A stretch of DNA of 20,222 bases from JARBUG01 sp035628915 (GTDB lineage Bacteria; Bacillota; Sulfobacillia; Symbiobacteriales; Symbiobacteriaceae), in contig DASPIW010000002.1 of the NCBI GenBank assembly GCA_035628915.1, positions 1 to 20,222 on the forward strand, given 5' to 3'. How positions within the stretch are numbered: the stretch's first letter is position 1; each line of letters starts with the position of its first letter. A program made the position numbers and the translations under genes. The notes under the pieces are model-generated. The model did no database searches. It saw nothing but the letters and a program-made list of their open reading frames with translations, and had not been told where the DNA came from. Below are positions 1 through 7,517 of this stretch, in pieces.

Positions 1-130
1 TCCTGAAGATGAGACTTCCCATACCAAAAGGTAGTAAGGCCCCAGCAAGACTAGCTGGTAGATAGGCCGGGAGTGGAAGCGGCGTAAGTCGTGGAGCGGA
101 CCGGTACTAATCGGCCGAGGGCTTGACCTC
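1..130 (+). rRNA. 23S ribosomal RNA, 3' end (partial)
   Basis: The sequence carries the conserved 3'-terminal part of bacterial 23S rRNA: the GATAGGCCGGGAGTGGAAG stretch and the terminal ACCGGTACTAATCGGCCGAG followed by GGCTTGACC. The GGCTTGACC end would pair with the GGTTAAG-type 5' end of 23S, which lies outside the window. The exact mature end is placed at about 128-130 by analogy with E. coli and B. subtilis. The gene is cut by the window edge. No 5S gene follows before the terminator at 223-256. Confidence 0.95.
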
Positions 131-156
131 TAGGTTGATGCAGAGATCACAATCAC

Positions 157-175
157 CACTGTGGAGTTTTCAAGG
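157..175 (+). other. 23S trailer segment complementary to the 16S leader
   Basis: The segment CACTGTGGAGTTTTCAAGG lies 27 bases after the 23S end. It is the reverse complement, with two adjacent mismatches (17 of 19), of CCTTGAAAACTAGACAGTG in the leader of the next 16S gene (20013-20031). In Bacillota, sequences of this kind form the double-stranded processing stalks of pre-rRNA. The partner may be the leader of its own operon or a second copy just before 23S, neither of which is visible here. Confidence 0.5.
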
Positions 176-186
176 CATGAATTGCG

Positions 187-213
187 GAACCGCTACTTAG
201 GTGGCGGTTCTTT
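187..213 (+). terminator. hairpin after 23S rRNA (first of two)
   Basis: Bases 187-196 (GAACCGCTAC) pair with 201-210 (GTGGCGGTTC), giving a 10-bp stem with one T-G pair and a TTAG tetraloop. A short TTT run follows. It lies just upstream of a stronger terminator and may be the first half of a tandem terminator or an RNA-processing hairpin. No 5S-like structure is present. Confidence 0.55.
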
Positions 214-222
214 GGGCTCTCG

Positions 223-256
223 AAGACCACTGCAAAAAGCAGTGGTCTCTTTTTGC
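223..256 (+). terminator. intrinsic terminator of the upstream rRNA operon
   Basis: A perfect 10-bp stem (AGACCACTGC at 224-233 and GCAGTGGTCT at 239-248) closes an AAAAA loop and is followed by CTTTTTGC. This is a textbook rho-independent terminator. It marks the end of the rRNA transcript about 95 bases after 23S, so 5S is not co-transcribed downstream of 23S. Confidence 0.9.
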
Positions 257-286
257 TATATCGAGACAACTCCACACCGGAATGTA

Positions 287-316
287 TTGATATTGGTGAC
301 ACCAAAGAACTATAAT
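287..316 (+). promoter_or_regulatory. sigma-A type promoter of the oxidoreductase operon
   Basis: TTGATA (287-292) is followed after 18 bases by a perfect TATAAT (311-316). It is the only good promoter between the rRNA terminator and the gene at 425, which leaves a 5' leader of about 100 bases. Nothing recognisable as a riboswitch was seen in that leader. Confidence 0.7.
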
Positions 317-424
317 AAGCGCGATTGGCGGCAGCCTAACAATTTTGTCATTGATCGAACGACGTCAGGGCTGGACTAGTCACCCGTAGGCGAAGGCTGA
401 GCAGGAAAGGGGAGGTCTGCGTTC

Positions 425-1444
425 ATGGCTGTAGACTCCACTGTAGACACGGCCATCTTGCCCGTGAGAGATGAATACGGCTTCTTTAACATTCGCCTTG
501 AGTCAATCGGCGGATATGGAGCCAACATCGCCGGCAAGATGCTGGCGGAAGCGGGCGTTCTCTATCAGGGCCTGAACGGCTCCAATTTCTCCTCTTATGG
601 ATCGGAGAAGAAAGGCTCCCCGGTCAAGGCATTCGTACGTCTTGCCGAGCCCGCCACCGAAATCCGCCTGAGTTCCCCGGTTGAAGAGCCCCACATCATC
701 TGCATCTTTCACGAGGCGCTCATTCGCACAGAGCCGGTGGTCAGTGGACTGCGCCCCGGCGGCATTGTCATCGTTAACACCAAGAAAAAGCCGTCAGAGA
801 TTCAGAAGGATCTTCGGGTCGAACATGCCGTCATTGGAACGTTCGATGCCATGACGATTGCAGTAGAAACAAAAAGCCGTGTGAATATGGCGTTCCTCGG
901 CGCCATCTGCCGCGCATCCGGCTTCCTGGACACCCAAGCGCTCAAGGCGATGATTACCGATACCTTCACCAAGAAGTACCCGGCAACGGTGCCGGGAAAC
1001 CTGCAGTGTTTCGACCGTGGAATGAACGAGGTGGTCTTCGAGAGTTTCGCAGGGTCGACTGCAGGCGGGATTCATGCATCCAAGCGCCCCGGTCCCCTGT
1101 ACGGCTACCTGAACGCCCCCATCGGCGGCCTGGTTGCCAACCCCGGCAACATGATCAGAAAGGACCTCAGCGCCTCCCGGCAGGGATTCCTCCCCGGCTT
1201 CATCCGGGAAAAGTGCATCGACTGCGCCCAGTGCGATATGGTTTGTCCGGATTTCTGCTTCGTCTGGGAAAGAGGCGTGGACAAGCGTGGGCGCCCGGCC
1301 ATGAACTTGCTTGGCATCGATTATCAGTACTGCAAGGGTTGCCTGAAGTGCGTCGAAGCTTGTCCGACCGATGCCCTGCAGGACATGCGCGAGACTGACG
1401 GCTACGCCGCTGCTGTGCGCGTAAAGCACAACTTCTGGAGGTGA
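425..1444 (+). CDS. 2-oxoacid:ferredoxin oxidoreductase, fused gamma-delta subunit
   Basis: This 339-residue protein joins two subunits of a pyruvate- or ketoisovalerate-type ferredoxin oxidoreductase. Residues ~20-200 are the gamma domain, with the glycine-rich start SIGGYGANIAGKMLAEAG. Residues ~255-325 are the delta (ferredoxin) domain with two 4Fe-4S motifs: Cys264, 267, 270, 274-Pro and Cys303, 306, 309, 313-Pro. The enzyme decarboxylates a 2-oxoacid with CoA to give acyl-CoA, CO2 and reduced ferredoxin, and the delta domain carries electrons out. The start is ATG, with a GGGGAGG ribosome binding site upstream. The stop codon lies inside the ribosome binding site GGAGGTGA of the alpha-beta gene, which indicates tight translational linkage. 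The substrate cannot be decided from sequence; pyruvate is the first guess. Confidence 0.9.
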   Translation: MAVDSTVDTAILPVRDEYGFFNIRLESIGGYGANIAGKMLAEAGVLYQGLNGSNFSSYGSEKKGSPVKAFVRLAEPATEIRLSSPVEEPHIICIFHEALIRTEPVVSGLRPGGIVIVNTKKKPSEIQKDLRVEHAVIGTFDAMTIAVETKSRVNMAFLGAICRASGFLDTQALKAMITDTFTKKYPATVPGNLQCFDRGMNEVVFESFAGSTAGGIHASKRPGPLYGYLNAPIGGLVANPGNMIRKDLSASRQGFLPGFIREKCIDCAQCDMVCPDFCFVWERGVDKRGRPAMNLLGIDYQYCKGCLKCVEACPTDALQDMRETDGYAAAVRVKHNFWR

Positions 1445-1451
1445 GCGGCAC

Positions 1452-3722
1452 ATGGCTCAGTCTGAGAAAGAGCTCATGAAGGAGCAGAAGTACACCTTCA
1501 AGTCGGGAAACGAAATGGCCGCGCTCGCCGCGAGCCAGATCAACTTCCACGTGATGGGCTATTACCCCATTACCCCGTCTACTGAGATCGCTGAGTACAT
1601 AGACGAAATGCGAGTGGAAGGCGAAAACTCCGTTCACATGATCGCCGGCGACGGTGAACATGGCGCGGCGGGTATCTGTTATGGTGCCGCCGTCGCAGGC
1701 GCCCGCGTCTTTAACGCGACCTCGGCAAACGGCTATCTGTACGCTCTGGAGCAGATGCCCGTTCAGTCGGGTACGCGCATGCCCATGGTATTGGATCTTG
1801 TAACCCGGTCGGTCTCGGGGCCCTTGGATATCCGGGGCGACCACAGCGATCTGTATTTTGCGCTTAATACCGGCTGGATTGTCCTCTACGCAAACAACCC
1901 GCAGCAGGTATACGACCTTCACCCCATCGCCGTAAGAATCGGGGAGCATCCTGACGTTCGCTTGCCGGTGATTGTCGGGTTCGACGGGTTCTTCACCAGC
2001 CACCAGAAGCGCCGCGTTCAGTACTTTGAAGACGCCCAGGCTCTGCGCGACTGGGTCGGGCCCCAGCCCGGGGGCTTCCCGCATGCGTTGGAACCGCGCC
2101 GCCCGAAGACGTTCGGCCCTTACATGAACGACCCGGACCTGATCAACAACAAGTATCAGCTGCACGTGGCGATGCAGAACGCCCTCAGGGTCCTGCCCAA
2201 GTTGTTTGAGAGCTATGGCGAGCTGTCCGGCCGGAAGTATAAACTGCTTGACGAGTACATGATGGAGGACGCAGAGGTGGTTCTGTTCCTCCTCGGATCG
2301 GCATATGACACCGGCAAAGAAGCCGTCGACAGGCTGCGGGCGCGCGGAGTCAAAGCTGGTGCACTTTGTCTGCACGTGATCCGCCCGTTCCCGGTGGAGC
2401 AAGTCCAGAAGGTGCTGCACAATGTGAAAGCCCTTGTGGTAGGCGAGCGCGCCGACTCCTACGGCGCCAACGGCGGCAACATGACTCACGAAATCAAGTC
2501 CGCCCTGAAGGATGACCCGGCCAACAAGACCCTTCTAGCCGCCCGCGTCTATGGTCTAGGCGGTAAGGATTTCTACCCCGACGACGCGGAGGCGTTCCTT
2601 CGGTTGGCGGTCGAAATGATGGAGAAGGGCGCCGTCGAAGTGCCGTTCGATTACTTCGGCATTACCGTGGCTACCGAACACCAGCCGGTTGAGGTGCTTG
2701 CGCCACTTACAAAAGAGGAGCAGGCGAGCCCAGTGCGGGTCGAAGTCGCCGGCGATGAATTGAAGGTCACCGTACCGCCGCCACGCCAGATGATGGCCAT
2801 GCCCAAGCGAATGACGCCCGGTCACGGCGCCTGCCCGGGGTGCGGTATCTTCCCGGCCCTCGACAACTTCTTCCGGGCTCTGTCGGGGGACGTCGTCGTC
2901 CTATTCCATACGGGCTGCGCGATGGTCGTCACGACGGGCTACCCATATAGCGCTCACCGCGTCACATACATCCACAACCTGTTCCAGAACGGAGCTGCCA
3001 CGCTCTCGGGCGTTGTGGACGCGTTCTATGAGAAAAAGCGCCGTGGTGAGATCGCAGTGGGCGAGGAAATCACCTTTGTCATGGTGACCGGTGACGGCGG
3101 CATGGATATAGGCATGGGCCCGTCCATCGGTGCCGCACTGCGTGGTCACAAGTTGATCATTCTGGAGTACGACAACGAGGGCTACATGAACACCGGCAGC
3201 CAGCTGTCGTATTCGACGCCCCTCGGCCACAAGACCGCAACATCCAATGTCGGCACGTATGGCATGGGCAAGACCTTCCACCACAAAGACACTCCGCAAA
3301 TCATGGCGGCATGCCATATGCCGTACGTGTTCACAGCCGTGGAGTCCAATCCGCAGGACCTGTGGAAGAAGGCCGCCAAGGCTCAGTGGTACGCGCAGAA
3401 TGTGGGGCCCGTGTATGGCAAGGTGCTGATTGCCTGCCCGCTGAACTGGCTCTCTGAGGAGCGTCTGGGCACGAAGATCCTCGAGGCCGCCGTCGACTGC
3501 AATTTCTTCCCGCTCTACGAAATCGAGCGCGGCATCACGAAGCTCACGTACGACCCTGAGGCGAAGGGCAAGAAGGTGCCTGTCGAAGAGTGGCTGAAGC
3601 TGATGGGCAAGACCAAGCACCTTCTGAAAAGCGATTACGCTCCTGTAGTGGCTGACTTTCAGAAGGAAGTCGATCGCCGCTTCAGGCGGATTAAGGCGAT
3701 GAGTGAGCACCCAGATCTGTAA
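1452..3722 (+). CDS. 2-oxoacid:ferredoxin oxidoreductase, fused alpha-beta subunit
   Basis: This 756-residue protein holds the catalytic alpha and beta parts in one chain. Residues ~15-400 are alpha: YYPITPSTEIAEY, then the conserved IRGDHSDLYFALNTGWI region and a transketolase-C-like segment. Residues ~455-700 are beta, which binds thiamine diphosphate: GHGACPGCG near residue 457, the TGCAMV motif, and GDGG at 547-550 with the downstream EYDNEGYMNTG. The segment at ~420-450 looks like a linker. With the gamma-delta protein encoded just upstream it would make a complete four-domain enzyme from two polypeptides. The gene starts at ATG 8 bases after the previous stop. The N-terminal alpha order and the beta TGC motif resemble pyruvate-type enzymes, but branched-chain 2-oxoacids remain possible. 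Confidence 0.9.
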   Translation: MAQSEKELMKEQKYTFKSGNEMAALAASQINFHVMGYYPITPSTEIAEYIDEMRVEGENSVHMIAGDGEHGAAGICYGAAVAGARVFNATSANGYLYALEQMPVQSGTRMPMVLDLVTRSVSGPLDIRGDHSDLYFALNTGWIVLYANNPQQVYDLHPIAVRIGEHPDVRLPVIVGFDGFFTSHQKRRVQYFEDAQALRDWVGPQPGGFPHALEPRRPKTFGPYMNDPDLINNKYQLHVAMQNALRVLPKLFESYGELSGRKYKLLDEYMMEDAEVVLFLLGSAYDTGKEAVDRLRARGVKAGALCLHVIRPFPVEQVQKVLHNVKALVVGERADSYGANGGNMTHEIKSALKDDPANKTLLAARVYGLGGKDFYPDDAEAFLRLAVEMMEKGAVEVPFDYFGITVATEHQPVEVLAPLTKEEQASPVRVEVAGDELKVTVPPPRQMMAMPKRMTPGHGACPGCGIFPALDNFFRALSGDVVVLFHTGCAMVVTTGYPYSAHRVTYIHNLFQNGAATLSGVVDAFYEKKRRGEIAVGEEITFVMVTGDGGMDIGMGPSIGAALRGHKLIILEYDNEGYMNTGSQLSYSTPLGHKTATSNVGTYGMGKTFHHKDTPQIMAACHMPYVFTAVESNPQDLWKKAAKAQWYAQNVGPVYGKVLIACPLNWLSEERLGTKILEAAVDCNFFPLYEIERGITKLTYDPEAKGKKVPVEEWLKLMGKTKHLLKSDYAPVVADFQKEVDRRFRRIKAMSEHPDL

Positions 3723-3746
3723 TGACCGTGGAAAATTCGACAGGTG

Positions 3747-3775
3747 GCCGTGGGAACGCGTGTTCCCACGGCTTT
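3747..3775 (+). terminator. hairpin terminator after the oxidoreductase operon
   Basis: GCCGTGGGAA (3747-3756) and TTCCCACGGC (3763-3772) form a perfect 10-bp stem around CGCGTG, followed by only TTT. The stem is strong but the U-tract is short. It sits 24 bases after the alpha-beta stop. Confidence 0.65.
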
Positions 3776-3826
3776 CCCAATGTTGGCGCGCGTTTTCGGT
3801 GAAATCGCGCGAGGGAGAGGAGGGAT

Positions 3827-3952
3827 GTGAGCCGAATCAATGCGAAAGGGGCAAGGCACGGCTCCAGAAATTCCCTCTTCGTCGATAACGCGGGGAGGAA
3901 TCGATCGGTAGAACGGAGAATCGAACCTAACCCGCGCGCGTGGTCGGGATAA
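3827..3952 (+). CDS. possible 41-residue basic small protein or leader peptide
   Basis: In the 243-base gap before the DnaD-like gene, a GTG at 3827 follows a strong GAGAGGAGGG and opens 41 codons ending in TAA at 3950-3952, 13 bases before the next ATG. The predicted peptide (beginning MSRINAKGARHG) is rich in Arg and Asn and has no membrane segment or motif I recognise. The ribosome binding site is rather close to the GTG. An open frame of this length is common by chance in GC-rich DNA, so this is a tentative call; the AGGAGG is the main support. No convincing sigma-A promoter was seen in the gap. Confidence 0.25.
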   Translation: MSRINAKGARHGSRNSLFVDNAGRNRSVERRIEPNPRAWSG

Positions 3953-3965
3953 AGGGGGCGAGCGA

Positions 3966-5000
3966 ATGTCCCGTGGCTCCATGGGAACGGGGGAACTGGA
4001 ATTCCTCCAGGCCTTCGTAAGACGGGGGTTCGTGGCGATCCCGAGGATCCTGTTCGACTATCCGGTGGACCTTGGACTCGACTATGATACGTTCGGCAAG
4101 TTGTTTACCCTGTTCGCCGGTGTGGGCGGTCCAGGAGAGAGTGCGTTTGGGCCTTACGCCATATCGCGGAAGGCCAACCCCCACGACTTTGACCAGATGC
4201 GCTCTCTGGTCGCTGACCTTGAGCAAAAGGACCTCGTCCGCATTGAAGAAGAAGGCGACGTGATCACCTTTTCATTGATCCCGCTCTTTTCCCGGCTGCG
4301 GGTACATTGGGCAGAACACGGGGAACGCCTGCAGCAGGAAATCGCGGCCAGCGGTCCCGACCCGATGCTGGCCGCTGTTCAAAAGCTGTTCGGGCGTCCC
4401 CTCTCCGACCGTGAGGTGGCCGACATTCAGGACTGGGTGTCGACCTACGGTTTTGAACTGGACATGCTACAGGCGGTGATTCGGGAAGGGCAGCGTCAGG
4501 GCGTCACCCGCATGACTTACCTCAACCAGGTGGCCCGCCAGTGGTACGAGGAAGGCATCCGGACGCCCGAGGAAGCTGAGCAGTATGTACAGCGGTATCG
4601 CAAGACGGCCGCTAAACATAAGGCGATCATTTCATATTTGGGAATCAAGCGGCAGCTGACGGGCGCAGAACAGGCGCTCCTGGACAGGTGGTCCGACGAG
4701 TGGGGCTTCAGCACCGAAGTGATTATGAAGGCCTGTGATCTGGCCGCCGGAAGTCATAACCCGCTCCAATACGTCAACAAAGTCCTGGAGAACTGGCGGG
4801 AGCGAAACGTCAGGACCGTGGCTGACACGGAACAGGTGGAAGCTGAGCATAAGCGGCGGGCCGTAGCGGCCGCCAACGATCCGGGACGATCGGCGAGGCA
4901 GCCGCGGGGCAACTCACAGCGCAGCAGCAACGTCTTCCTGAAGCGTGAGAAGAAGGATGACAGCTACTATGATCACATCTTTAAGAAGTTTGACGAGTGA
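3966..5000 (+). CDS. DnaD/DnaB-like replication initiation (helicase-loading) protein
   Basis: This 344-residue protein has an N-terminal winged-helix-like region (~10-100) and two DnaD-type helical domains, at ~130-200 and ~215-285. Each ends in the family signature of an aromatic-rich helix, YLNQVARQWYEEGI and YVNKVLENWRERN. A basic, low-complexity stretch (~290-325) and the end YYDHIFKKFDE follow. In Bacillota such proteins remodel DnaA-opened origins and bring in the replicative helicase with a DnaI/DnaC ATPase. The next gene is exactly such an ATPase and overlaps the end of this one, which supports the role. The ATG at 3966 has AAGGGGGCG upstream. Two DnaD-type domains in one chain recall B. 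subtilis DnaB more than DnaD, so I leave the symbol blank. Confidence 0.82.
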   Translation: MSRGSMGTGELEFLQAFVRRGFVAIPRILFDYPVDLGLDYDTFGKLFTLFAGVGGPGESAFGPYAISRKANPHDFDQMRSLVADLEQKDLVRIEEEGDVITFSLIPLFSRLRVHWAEHGERLQQEIAASGPDPMLAAVQKLFGRPLSDREVADIQDWVSTYGFELDMLQAVIREGQRQGVTRMTYLNQVARQWYEEGIRTPEEAEQYVQRYRKTAAKHKAIISYLGIKRQLTGAEQALLDRWSDEWGFSTEVIMKACDLAAGSHNPLQYVNKVLENWRERNVRTVADTEQVEAEHKRRAVAAANDPGRSARQPRGNSQRSSNVFLKREKKDDSYYDHIFKKFDE

Positions 5001-5988
5001 GAGGCAGCGGCGCCGTGAGGCCCGCATCCGCCAGCTTGAGCAGGAGCGCGACGCCAGGGAGCGCGAGATTTTCGCCCGGGTGCCTGAGCTTGCGTGGATC
5101 AAGGATCTGCAGGCCGAGATCGGCCTGGATCTGGCGCGCCTCCTGTTGAAGACGCGAACGAAGTTCGGCAAGTCTTTCGAGGAGTTGAAGGCCTGGTCGC
5201 TCGAGCTCTCCGCGCAGCGGGACAGCATGTTTCTGCAGCACAAAATCGATCCGGCTGACCTGGAGATGCACTGGGATTGCCCGGATTGCCAGAATACCGG
5301 TTGGCTGCCGGCGGAGCCCGCCGGACCCGATACGGTCCTGCCGCCGAAAAAGTGCCGCTGCCTGATTCAGGAGGAGTTCGACGACCTCTATCGGGCCTCC
5401 GGGCTGGTTGGACCCATGAGGGAGCAGACTTTCGCGAAGTTCGAGACCACCGTCTATCCGGCACAGGACCGCGACTACATGGCCAAGCTTATGCGATACT
5501 GCAAGCAATTTGCGGAATCCGTGACGCGTGGTGAAGCGGTAGAGAGCCTGTTACTGATGGGTGACGTAGGCCGCGGCAAGACGTTTCTTTCTTCCGCCAT
5601 CGCCAACGTGGTGGTCTCTGCCCGCAAGACCGTCGTATACCTGACATTTTCCGAGTTCCTTGACCTGGTCCGGATGCACAAGTTCGACGACGACGAGGTT
5701 TACCAGGAAGGGGTCCAACGCCTGATGGACGTGGACCTGCTGATTCTGGACGACCTGGGTGCCGAAAAAGTGACGGAGTTCGTGGCCCAGGAGCTGTTCA
5801 CGATCATCAATCACCGGATGAACCGCAAGGCGCCCATGGTGGCGTCGACCAACTTGGGGCCCGCAGAGCTCGAAGAGACCTACGGCAGCCGGATTGCTTC
5901 CCGGCTGCTGAACGGGTTCGACGCGTGCCTGCTCAAGGGGCAGGACGTCCGCAAGGTCCTCCGGGAGCGGCGGATGGGGCTCGCCTGA
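4969..5988 (+). CDS. DnaC/DnaI-family helicase loader ATPase
   Basis: This AAA+ protein is predicted to load the replicative DnaB/DnaC helicase. Counting from ATG 4969 (339 residues), it has a charged coiled-coil N-terminus rich in Arg and Glu, then a zinc-type cluster (Cys104, Cys107, Cys129, Cys131). The ATPase domain has Walker A GDVGRGKT at 198-205 (Lys204), Walker B LLILDDLG with Asp261-Asp262, sensor 1 at ASTN, and an Arg-rich end. The N-terminal cysteine module is the helicase-binding part in DnaI relatives. The start is uncertain. ATG 4969 has AAGGA 11 bases upstream and overlaps the previous gene by 32 bases. TTG 4990 would match family length but lacks a ribosome binding site. ATG 4957 and the GTG at 4945 are further options. 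Overlap with the DnaD-like gene suggests coupled translation. Confidence 0.85.
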   Translation: MITSLRSLTSERQRRREARIRQLEQERDAREREIFARVPELAWIKDLQAEIGLDLARLLLKTRTKFGKSFEELKAWSLELSAQRDSMFLQHKIDPADLEMHWDCPDCQNTGWLPAEPAGPDTVLPPKKCRCLIQEEFDDLYRASGLVGPMREQTFAKFETTVYPAQDRDYMAKLMRYCKQFAESVTRGEAVESLLLMGDVGRGKTFLSSAIANVVVSARKTVVYLTFSEFLDLVRMHKFDDDEVYQEGVQRLMDVDLLILDDLGAEKVTEFVAQELFTIINHRMNRKAPMVASTNLGPAELEETYGSRIASRLLNGFDACLLKGQDVRKVLRERRMGLA

Positions 5989-6000
5989 GCCGGAAAAATG

Positions 6001-6030
6001 GCCCTGCGCTCTACGGGCGCAGGGCTTCGG
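6001..6030 (+). terminator. hairpin after the helicase-loader gene
   Basis: GCCCTGCGC (6001-6009) and GCGCAGGGC (6017-6025) make a perfect 9-bp stem beginning 12 bases after the loader stop codon. The 3' side is followed by TTCGG rather than a T-run, so termination may be weak. It could separate the loader pair from the decarboxylase-tmk operon. Confidence 0.4.
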
Positions 6031-6104
6031 CATTTCAATCAGAAAAGGGAAACACTCCCGGGCTGTCGAAATATGACGCGACAGTTGGGAAGGAGCCAAA
6101 GATC

Positions 6105-7511
6105 TTGTCGCAGAACCAGTACCGGGCGCCGCTCTTTGAAGCCGCCAGAGCTTACGCCGGCAGGGTTCGGGCTGCCATGCATATTCCCGGGCATAAACTG
6201 GGGCAGGCAGCGCCCGCCGAGTGGCGGGAGTTCTTGGGCCCCGGCGCCCTGAGCATTGATCTTACCGAAGCCCCCGGATTGGATGACCTTCACGCCCCGG
6301 AAGGCGTGATTGCCGAAGCCCAGAATCTGGCGGCTGTGGCCTTTGGGGCTCGGCGCTCGTTCTTCCTGGTCGGCGGGACCACCGCCGGCCTGCACGCCCT
6401 AGTTCTGACGGCCTGCCGCCCCGGCGACATCATCGCCGTTCCTCGTCACGCACATCGGTCAGTCCTGGGTGCGATGATTCTTTCGGGCGCAAAACCTTCG
6501 TGGGTGCGGGTTACGTTCCATGAGGAACTGGATATCGCTACCGGGGTCGACCTCCACTCTCTGGGCGGCGCCCTGCGCGGCGCAGCGGCGGCGTTGCTCG
6601 TCAACCCCACTTACTACGGCATAGCCAGCCGGCTGGCGCAGGAGATTCCCCTGCTTCATAGCCAGGGCCTCCCGGTGCTGGTTGATGAGGCTCACGGCTC
6701 ACACTTCGCCTTTCATCCGGATTTGCCGCCGTCAGCCCTGGCTCAAGGGGCGGACGGGGTTGTGCAATCCCTACACAAGACCGGCGGTAGCCTGACGCAG
6801 TCGAGCATCTGCCACTTGGGTCACAACAGCCGCCTGGATGAACACCGGCTCCGTGCGATGCTCCGACTTGTACAGTCCACGAGCCCGTCGTATCTGCTCA
6901 TGTCGTCGCTGGATGCCGCCCGGCGCGATCTGGCACTGAACGGCCGCAACAACTGGGAGCGGGCCATTGATCTGGCCTGCCGGACCCGGCGGCGGCTGGC
7001 GGCCCTACGGGGTATAGCCCTGTCGGAGTCTGGTGACCCGACCAAAATTCTTATCGATGTTCGCCGGCGCGGGTTGACCGGCTTCCAGGCATCCGAATAC
7101 CTATGGTCACGAGGCGTTGCGGTTGAATCCGCCGGCCTCGGTTACGTGCTCGCCGTACTTACACCGGGCGACACTGATGTGACGACAGAAGCCCTGGTCG
7201 GCGCAGTAACAGCGCTGCCGGACGGGCCCGGCGCCCCGCCTCGCCCGCCGGAACCGCCCTGGCCCGAGACCGTGCTACCGCCACGCGATGCCTACCTCGG
7301 GCCGCAGGAGTCAGCCCCGCTGGAGCAGGCTGTAGGACGGATCGCCGCGGAGCTGGTGGCGCCCTATCCCCCGGGCATACCGGTGGTGGCTCCGGGGGAA
7401 CGCTTGACCGCTGAAGTTGTCGCCTACCTGCGTCATGCCGTTGCCGCAGGGCACCATCTGCAGGGCCCTGCCGATCCGAAGCTGACGCGCATCCAAGTCG
7501 TCAAGGAGTGA
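6105..7511 (+). CDS. Orn/Lys/Arg decarboxylase-family PLP enzyme (YaaO-like)
   Basis: This 468-residue, fold-type I PLP protein belongs to the short bacterial Orn/Lys/Arg decarboxylase branch. Visible motifs are the N-terminal MHIPGHKLG, the glycine-rich FLVGGTTAGLHA, VDEAHGSH around residues 193-199 (PLP-contacting Asp194 and His197), and the Schiff-base lysine in QSLHKTGGS (Lys225). A C-terminal Orn/Lys/Arg-decarboxylase domain ends in the proline-rich PYPPGIPVVAPGE. The start is TTG at 6105, with AAGGAG 9 bases upstream; the frame extends upstream without a better site. The stop lies 6 bases before the tmk start, and the tmk ribosome binding site is inside this gene's end. In B. subtilis the homologue yaaO also precedes tmk. 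The substrate (arginine, lysine or ornithine) cannot be assigned from sequence. Confidence 0.88.
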   Translation: MSQNQYRAPLFEAARAYAGRVRAAMHIPGHKLGQAAPAEWREFLGPGALSIDLTEAPGLDDLHAPEGVIAEAQNLAAVAFGARRSFFLVGGTTAGLHALVLTACRPGDIIAVPRHAHRSVLGAMILSGAKPSWVRVTFHEELDIATGVDLHSLGGALRGAAAALLVNPTYYGIASRLAQEIPLLHSQGLPVLVDEAHGSHFAFHPDLPPSALAQGADGVVQSLHKTGGSLTQSSICHLGHNSRLDEHRLRAMLRLVQSTSPSYLLMSSLDAARRDLALNGRNNWERAIDLACRTRRRLAALRGIALSESGDPTKILIDVRRRGLTGFQASEYLWSRGVAVESAGLGYVLAVLTPGDTDVTTEALVGAVTALPDGPGAPPRPPEPPWPETVLPPRDAYLGPQESAPLEQAVGRIAAELVAPYPPGIPVVAPGERLTAEVVAYLRHAVAAGHHLQGPADPKLTRIQVVKE

Positions 7512-7517
7512 CACCGC

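Noticed and set aside
161..379. 72-codon ORF behind 23S
   Set aside because: It spans the rRNA trailer, both hairpins and the next promoter, so it is not a gene.
1200..2489. Long antisense open frame of 429 codons opposite the oxidoreductase genes
   Set aside because: It is a shadow of strongly conserved + strand coding sequence in GC-rich DNA. It has no family motifs and crosses the boundary between two real genes.
2901..3710. Antisense frame of 269 codons opposite the beta domain
   Set aside because: The + strand carries the thiamine-diphosphate motifs; the antisense peptide has no recognisable pattern or ribosome binding site.
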